Of a stretch of DNA of 64,000 nucleotides, positions 10,889 through 19,800 are shown piece by piece; position 1 is the first letter of the stretch; each line of letters opens with the position of its first letter. The stretch is from Hippasteria phrygiana (lineage: Eukaryota > Echinodermata > Asteroidea > Valvatida > Goniasteridae), in NCBI GenBank assembly GCA_037893225.1, contig JAZGUH010000359.1:682001-746000 (forward strand), read 5' to 3'. The position numbers were made by a program, and so were the translations under genes. The notes below the pieces were generated by a model. It saw nothing but the letters and a program-made list of their open reading frames with translations, searched no databases and was not told the origin of the DNA.

Positions 10889-13800
10889 ACGAAAACAAGG
10901 GCTGTTTTGGAAAAGTTTCCAAAACAGCCAATGACATGCTTTAGTGTAAAACTAGTCCTACACATGTATGAATATGTGTATAACCTAGGGCCAATTTCAT
11001 AGAGCTGCTTAAGCATAAAATATTGCCTGAGAACCAAAAACCTTGCTTAATAAAAATCAGGTTACCACCAAAAACTCCATGTGATGTACATTGCTTGTGA
11101 CTGGTATTAAGCTGTTTTTATGCTCAACATAAAAATCACATGGAGTTTTGGCTGCTAGCCTGATTTTACTAAGCAATATTTGTTGTGCTTAAGCATTTTT
11201 TTTATTTTGCTTAAGCAGCTCTATGAAATTGGCCCCAGGTTAGGTATTTACTGAGGGCCTGTTTGTTTCACACGAATCCGGATCCCCATCAGTGATCCAG
11301 CCGCTGGTTCGCTCCATCCATTAAGCGGAATCTGGTGTGTGAACCAACGTACAGATCACTGATCGCGATCCGGATTTGTGTAAAACAAAAAGGTGCCAAT
11401 TTCACGGAGCTGCTAAGCACAAAAATGTGCTTAGCATGAAATTTCTACCTTGATTAACACAGGATTACCAGCCAAATGTTCATGTGATGTATATTGCATG
11501 TGACTGGTATTCGGCTGTTATTTGCTAAGCACGAAAATCACATGGAATTTTGGCTGGAAACCTGTTTTTAACTAAGCGAGACATTTTTGTGCCTAGCAAA
11601 TTTTTGTGCTTAGCAGCTACGTGAAATTGGCCCCAGCTGGCCCATAGTCATGTTGCACCCTTATGAGATTTGTCACTAAAGGCACATAAGAAATATATAC
11701 AACCTGTGGTAAATTTTGCATATATCATGTTCGGACAACTTTAGAACCAAATAAACAGAAACAATATGAAAGAATTGCCTCTGTTCCGTTAGATTACTGA
11801 TGAGCATGTTCAGAAATAATTTGAACTGTTCTTCTTCTGTTACTGATTCACAATTTATATTTCTTCACAGAAGGTATAGTTACAAGAGAAACGGCATAAC
11901 AGCAATGCTGTATGTGTTTTGCCGATTTCTTGTATGAGGATCCTGATATTCACATATTCATCATTTCTGATATGCTGGCATATCTGCATCATGGTTGTCA
12001 TTGAGATGAACAATGGACATGCTGGGAAATCTGTTGATTGATGTAGGAAAGTTTCGTAATATATTTCAATCCATCACAGACCTAAAATGACATTTGCTAT
12101 TATGTCCGAACATCCTACACTGCATCAAATCCAAAATTGTGATGATTGTGTCAGGCAAACTTTGCTCATCTGGAATTGACCATATCCCTCCTCATAATCT
12201 TAGAAGTTATGACAAAGCCCAGTCCAATACTCGGAACTTTATGACCGTCCTGTCCTCAAGATAGCTGCAGGTAGAAATATACTTCTTATCGATCTTACCC
12301 ATGCATAGAAGACTGCTGCCCCTGCACTCACATCTCTGACTTGCTCCAGATCAAATTCCTGCAGTAACTGCTTGGTTCGTTTGGCCATCGCGATAGGAAC
12401 CTTGGTGGGGTCACACTCCAACACTCGCCGCTTCAACCCCTCCTTGCCTGTCTTGCCAACCAGTGCTTGCATTCCTTTCCAATCCTGTCAAAATACGAGT
12501 CGGGACAACATTTGAAAGAGCTGTACGGAACTAGGAATTTGTTGCGTACTTTGAATAGATCACAATCAATTGATTGCTTCTCCAGTGGCCTTAATGATAC
12601 TCCTTCAGGCCTCAAAATAGCACCTTTTCTATTAATCATGACATCTACTGCGGCAACTACAAAATGCAATTTCTGGTGACAACTTTCTGTACCCTAATCT
12701 GTAACTCCCGTCCCGGACTTTACAGTCCCTTCCCATCATACGGGAGGGAACATTCTATCGTCTGGCTACCTTCAGTGTGCTTTCCTTGTTGCCTAGCAAC
12801 AAACAGGTGCCAATCATGACCATGTGGACTGCCCGCGGGGGCTTGTTGTAGCTGCGTATCTCAGCCACCGTGCTCTGCTTGAGGTTCAAGATCTCATCTT
12901 TGAGACGCTTGAGGCGTTTCAGTCCGAGGAGCAGCTTGTTGGCCCGCACCATCTCTTGAGGCATATGGGCTTCCATGGAGTTCTTCTTGACAAAGCTGAT
13001 GGCCCTCTCTAGCTCTTCCAGGTTGCGTTGCTCCATGGCTCTTAGAAGATCTGTAGACAAGAGAATTGTACATCGCAGCCATTGAGCTATATCAAATTAC
13101 TACAGCGCTATCTCGCCATAAGGTGTGCAGGGTTCTCACCAAAATCTTAAAATGACAAAAATTATGGTTTTGAATCCATGACAAATTCTGATGGTGTTTT
13201 TCTTTAACTCTTACAATACACTGGTTTGTCGTCACTGTGAAAATAAGGATTGATATACGTTATCCTATAATAATCCTATAACAAAATGTAGACCTTTAAC
13301 AATGGAGGACAGGTCCACGGTTGGGTAAAGATCCACGGTTGGAAACCATGTACAAAACCAATGAGGGTCCTCACCAACAAGTTAAAGTATACAATAAGAC
13401 AATAGGAGGTCCACGATTGAAGGCATTTACACGCATGCTCTAACCTTGCATTACTCTCTGTGGACCTGTGAACCGTTAAGATGTCCACACGAGTGGAAGG
13501 TTTGTGGACTTGCCCACGTCCACATAAGGTTCCCCCCTCTCTGAAAAACAGCTTTATAGGCATTTTGGCAGGGGTGAGATTGGCCAAAAATGAAAAATAC
13601 ATGAAATCCACAATTTTTGTACTGTCTGAAGCTGAAACATCATCCAGTGTAATGCCATCCAGATTGAATAAATATGCCTGGAATATATTGTGCAGTGTGC
13701 ACATTACTTTGCCTACTTGATACTTGCCATCTTTAGCTTGGAATTGTGTCAGTATCCGCTCTGCCTTGTGTAAGTCTCCATCAGTGTCAGCCAGTTTGGC

Positions 13801-16800
13801 CTTCTTAAAGTCTGCCAAAGACTTCTTGAGCAGTTTGCGATCCTTCTGCTTTATTGCCACCTTCAAGTCCTTGCGAATACGGTCATTACGTTCTCCTGAA
13901 AAAAAATCAAACTTTAACGTTACTTTTAGGAGTATCCTTTAACCCTAATTCTGCCAGACGCAGCACAGTGCATCTGTGCTGACTTTTCCCACTTTGCTGG
14001 ACTCTGCACACAAGTCAATGTGACAAAGGATGCAAACTGATGCGTCTGGCAAGGTTCAATCCAAAATGCCCTGGAGGGTTAGGGTTGCACACCAGTAAAT
14101 AAAATTCCATAGAGACCAATGATAAATATGCCAACTTCCAGAATTCAGGAAAAATACTTAGGACTCTCCAATGTGTTTGAGACACACATCAAATTCAAGC
14201 TTATTTCATCACTTTTCAGTTTCTGTTTAATTTTGTGGGGATTAACCGATGACTTGTGGGAGAAATTTCCATCCCCCCCCCCCTAAAAGTAGTACCGTAG
14301 CCCATCGGCAACTTGAAAAATGATGCCTACGCTCCATTGTAAAATAGAGCACTTTTAGGGCCTAATTTCATCCGAATTTCACAAGCTGGCAGTCCTGTGC
14401 ACGGCTTCCAGCCTTCTCTTTTACAAACCCTCAAGTTCATGGACCATAAAATGCTCTAACAGCAGAGAATTTGACGACTCGCAAATTCTGATTTGGCCGG
14501 CATAGGCATTTTTCGACCGATTTACTGGACTGCGCCTATTAGTGTTATACACAATATAACAGGCCACTCTTTAGTTTTCTTTAGTAAGAAGATTTTCAGA
14601 CTTTTTTTTTTGCTCCTTATACTTTGAAGCCCTTTCCTCCACAGAAACGATACTTGAGGGCATATGAGTTTGAACTATAGTACACATTACTATAGTACTA
14701 TGGTATACATCTTTTTTTTTAAATCTGAAATCTCCTGGATAGAGATAGACCCTACGTTTGGCTTTCTCTCTGGCAGCTTTTTCTGCTTCTTCGGCAGCTT
14801 TCTTGGCAGCTGCATCTGTTGCATTCTTGACGGCCTCCTTGGCTCGCTTGGCCTCCTCTTCAGCCTCCTTCTCCCTTCCAGCTGCAAGCTATATGTACAC
14901 AATCAGATTGAGATGATCGTCAAAGCTACCTTAACCCTTGCTCTATGAGTGTTGTTTATTGCAAGTCAGTGGTACATGCCAATGCACTCCAGCTGCAGTG
15001 CATTGGAGGATTCTTTGCTTTACCAGACAATTGATTTCAAAGCTCCTACTGGAGTGCATTGGAGGGCACTTGGGGGGTTGCTGGTCGTTGTTGTTGCTCA
15101 CTTGACCAGCAAGTCTTGATGGAAATTGCTATTGTATTTATTATTAGTAACTTTTGATGTTAAATATCAATTTGAATTATTATAACATTATATAACATAA
15201 CATAACATTACATAACATCAACCTGGTGTTCCAAAAGTACAGAGTGTTTTACTTCACAGCCTATTAGACATACCCTCACTCCAGGGGATTATGGCATGTG
15301 ATTTTGCTAGTTTAAATGTGTAATACACTGTTTACTCACAGCATGACCAAGTTATCCTCCAGATTCCTTGGAGTGTACAAGGACTCCCCGTTGAAATAAT
15401 GTGACAGGGTTTGGAGGACCATGCAATAAACATAAGCATTTTTTTGGGTGAATATTGAAGTGCGTTGGGAGTGTAAACAAGAGCAAGGGTTAATGATGAC
15501 TTACCTCTGCCTCTTCCTCTGCATTCTTGGCCATATCTTGGTCTTTCTTCTCCTGTTCTTGAAGCTCCCTCGCCTTCCTCTCCAGTTCCTTTTGAGCTTC
15601 TAGAGCCTGTTGGACCTCAATGATCTCCAGTTCTCTCTGCCTTTCTTGCTCCAACGCCTGGTCCAGTTTCAGTTTCCGTCGCTTCCCCTCCTCCTCTCCG
15701 CTCTCTCTCTCCTCTGCTTCCTTCTTTCCACGAGCTGGAAAAGTGAATGGCAAAACCTAACACTAGTGGTGAGATAAAAATCCGGATTTTTTAACATGCG
15801 GTTTGAATTTCACTATTCGGTTTCGATTTTGAAAACCGGATATTCGAAAGCAACCTTAAAAAAAATTAAGCCTTCTATCTTTTGTGACACAGGCTAAAGA
15901 AAACAACTGAAAGATCCTCCAGTTTCCTCCATGGTCTCTGATCTGCATTCACTCACTAGTGGTCTTTTTGGTATATGATTAGCCTTTCCATCCATTTACA
16001 TACATGTATTTCCAACATACATGTACAGCTCTGGGGTGTTTTTGTAAAGGCCCAGTGGTCACTGAATCCTGCAAACTATATCCAGTCATTGGGAGGGCTT
16101 TTCATGTGGCACCTCATCACTCGTCACTTTTTGTTGGCATGACTATGGGAATTAACTTCCGGTGAAATTAGATAACCGTTATTCGGTTTGAATATAATCA
16201 GGAAAACCGGAATTTGTAATCTCCGATTTCTCCCACTGCAACCTAACACCCACCCCAAAGACTGCTTTAAGATCTGCTGAAATCTTGATTGGAGGGCCTA
16301 ATTGTCCAAGGGCCTACTCTAACTTTCTTAGGGTGACAAAAGCATCCGGCCCCATGTATTAGGGGCTTATAAAGAGGATTGTGTAATTGTTTAATCATGC
16401 CTCAAAACAGTACTAGCCTGACGTACAAATTCTACTGAAAATCGCTCCGGATTACCGAAACTTGCTTCCTTGGTTGCCCGGTGGGCTAGTGAAAAATTCA
16501 GTAACTTATCAAATTTAGATCAGAATAATGCTTTCGGTAATAATAAAAACAGGATTGCAATACGTAATGCCTAGTCATTTACCAACGGCCTTTTATTTTC
16601 CAAAATATCAACTTCATGACTGGTGTGCCAAATAGAACTTAGTCTAACAGAAAAAAAATGTACATAAAAAATTAATAAAACCCCAATATATATATATATA
16701 TATACGGGCTGGTAAAATTCTAAACGGGCTAGTAAAAAGTTAGCGCAAGGCCTGAGTTTAATGAGCACACACATCAAGTCAGAAGCCTTTGAGGTAATAA

Positions 16801-19800
16801 TGGTAAATAGTTATAATATTAGTCAACACATACATCACTAGCGTATGTTGTGTGCTACAATTTCTTTTGCTAAATCAAAACCTTTTTCGAGTTAAAATTA
16901 AATCATGAAGTCCCGAATATATGACAACCAAGTAAGAGGTTTTTACTAGACGTAAACACTACCACGCAATGCACAAAAATACATCTATTGTATTTTTTTC
17001 CTTGGGTTGAAAAAAATTGGGTTAGCTACTCGCGAGTACTCCTGAGTGGTTTAAGCATGAACCCTCGAGCTTCAAAGCTTTTATTAACTATTTGTGACCC
17101 GCTCTGCAAAAACGGGCACATAAGTCGCTGTATGCTTTTACAAGTTATGGGCCGTTCAATGTGAAGAGGGTGAACAATTCTTCAAACAAGTGATTTTGAA
17201 GGGAGGGAATTTTTTGCATCTTTGATACCTATATTATTCTATTTCATAACCAAAATCTTTGATTTCAGTGAATAAAGTTGGAAAAAGAATGTGTTTTTGT
17301 CGAGTGCTTCCATCTATTGCTTTGCTTTTTGTTTTTTTAAATGGCTTGTTTCTCCTTAAGTCATTTCAAGAAATTCCTGAAAACAAACATGCAAATTTCC
17401 AAATATTTTGTGATTGCAAAATGCTAGAGACCTCAGAAATATACCATATGAAAGCTTATAAAATGGCCTTTCCAGCTATATATAAAACACTATTTTCAAA
17501 TTTTGCAACATAAGTGCCCTTTTTGCAGAGCGGGTCACATTTTACGAAGTCAAGCAAAGCACCTTAGTCAAGGCTACATCTGTACTGTGTACCGATACCA
17601 TACACAACTTCACATTTTTAATAAAATCAAAAACAGTATTAAGCTATTAAACCTTCTTCCATTTTCCTGTGTTGTTCCTCTTCTCTCTCTTGTCTCATTT
17701 CCTCTTCTTTCTTGGCCTCTGCAGCTTTCTTCTTCTTCTTGCCATCTTCCTGATTGATCTGATCTGCCTTCATCTTAGCTAGTCTCTCTAGACGGGTCTG
17801 TTCTTCAGCTTGTCTCTTCTCTTCTAAATGTCTGGTTCTCTCTGCATCACAGAAAAAACATACGCTGAAACAATGTCACTCAAATCCAACAAGAGCAGTT
17901 GTGAAATAAATCTCTCCTAGGAAGATGTGTGGTTCTGAAAAGAACTGGGATGAGTGTGTAACTCGAAGAGATTTATAAACTAGAAGAGATTTATTTCACA
18001 TGGTGTTACCCGCAATCTCAGTCTTTCTCGTATCGTACCCACCATACAAAGCTTCAAATCATATTTAAAGGACCAATTTGTAAAACAGAGTATCTAGACA
18101 CAAATTACATGTACTTGGAGTTGATAAGTCACTTACTCTGAAATATGAATGGTTTCACAACATCAAAAATAAGTTACTGAAGGTTGAATCAGTGTCATGG
18201 GCACTAGAGTTGAATTAACATTTCTGGAATGTACATATGTATATGATACTGGTTCAAGCTTCAGTCACTTCTGCAACAAACCTAATATATATTTTATATC
18301 AGGGTTAATGATAATCTACCAGGTGCACACAATGAGTAATTTCTGGCCATTACACTTACAATGTATATAGCTTTAACTATTTTTATGGAAGTCACCCAAT
18401 ACAAGGCTAAAAGCTGCCCTAGTTAAAGGGCTACAACAGAGGTGGTGGAGTTGGAAGTTGCATTCCTCCGTTTTGAGCTACAGGCAAAAACCCATTGAGG
18501 GTCGAAATGTTCAATTTTCGTTTTATTGCTTAAAATGCTAGTTTTCTGTTTAAATAAAAATGTGTTTTCGTTTTTTTTATTATAGTACAATATAATGTTT
18601 AAAAAAGAGATTTTAGTAAGGTAACTCACTGATAATCACCGGAATTTGTGTTTAGTTTTCTTCATAAGATTTGTTATTTTTTGATTCGTGTACATCATCA
18701 TTTTGTATGCAATCATAAACTTGTTATCAATTTAAAGCTTGTGATCTAAACTCTTCATTGATTGGCCGATCTGACCGATATTTCCACAAATAAACCAATG
18801 AGAGACCAGTTTAGGAGATACCAAGGCTACCCCTAATTGTGAGCCGTTCAGCAGTGTGGAAATAAAGGACAAACTTTATCGCTTGATTTCTACAATAGTG
18901 CTGGATCATCTAATAAAACTAAGATTATCCCAACTGTTTTAATACTGCTCCAATGATGTGCTATTTCCAATGGTATATATTTCTAAAAAAAATTTGCGAT
19001 GAGAGACTGTTCTCTATTGAGAGCACCACATTCTAGGTTGCCAGCCCTACCACCCTTACGGTTTTCCTGGGTCCAGATCTAAATGGAGGATAAATCTTCA
19101 ATAGATATCAAAGAAATTATCCCAATTTTCGGACCTATAGAACCAGGAGGGGTAACTCCCACCGTTGGTGAGACCAACTCACCTCCCATAAAATGAAGGG
19201 AGTTAAACTGTAATGTATGTGGGTCAATCCACCAGGTTGGGACACAGTGTGTGACATTTATCCATATCTTTAAAAGTACTATTACATTTGATTCAGTTAT
19301 TTCATGTAACATCAGTCTTTGGGTGGCAAATATTTTAGAAAGTTTTAAATCATGTAAATTATATTTTACCAAAAATATGATTAAAAAATGTGTCAGTTTG
19401 ACATAACCAGTTTGACGTAACATGGACACGTCCATATTTCCATTTTTGTGTTTTTTCAACACTTTAAATGTAAATATGGAAAATTCACCATGTGTACTAA
19501 TTAAAAAATGTACTATGCAACACAAGAACACTTTTATATTTGGACACTGACTGCCGTAAAAAGGTGTTTCATTGTTGCATAGTGTGTCTTTTAATTATTG
19601 TACGTACTAAATTTTCCATATTTATTTATTAAAGTGTTGAAAAACCACAAAAATTTAAATGTTGGACACGGTGTCCATGTTATGTCTATTTTACATAAAA
19701 AAACCACTTTTTATCATATTTTTGTTAAAATATAACTTACATGATTGAAACTTTCTCAAATAATCTCACACCCAAAGACGGATGTCACATGAAATAACTG

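Noticed and set aside
12239..12298. C-terminal extension of the minus-strand gene reading through to the stop at 12239
   Set aside because: A strong TGG/GTAAGA donor precedes it and the tail has no helix pattern; kept only as an alternative end.
13276..13866. 196-residue open frame continuing past exon 7 of the minus-strand gene
   Set aside because: Only the first third resembles the gene; the remainder reads through a donor into intron and repeat E sequence.
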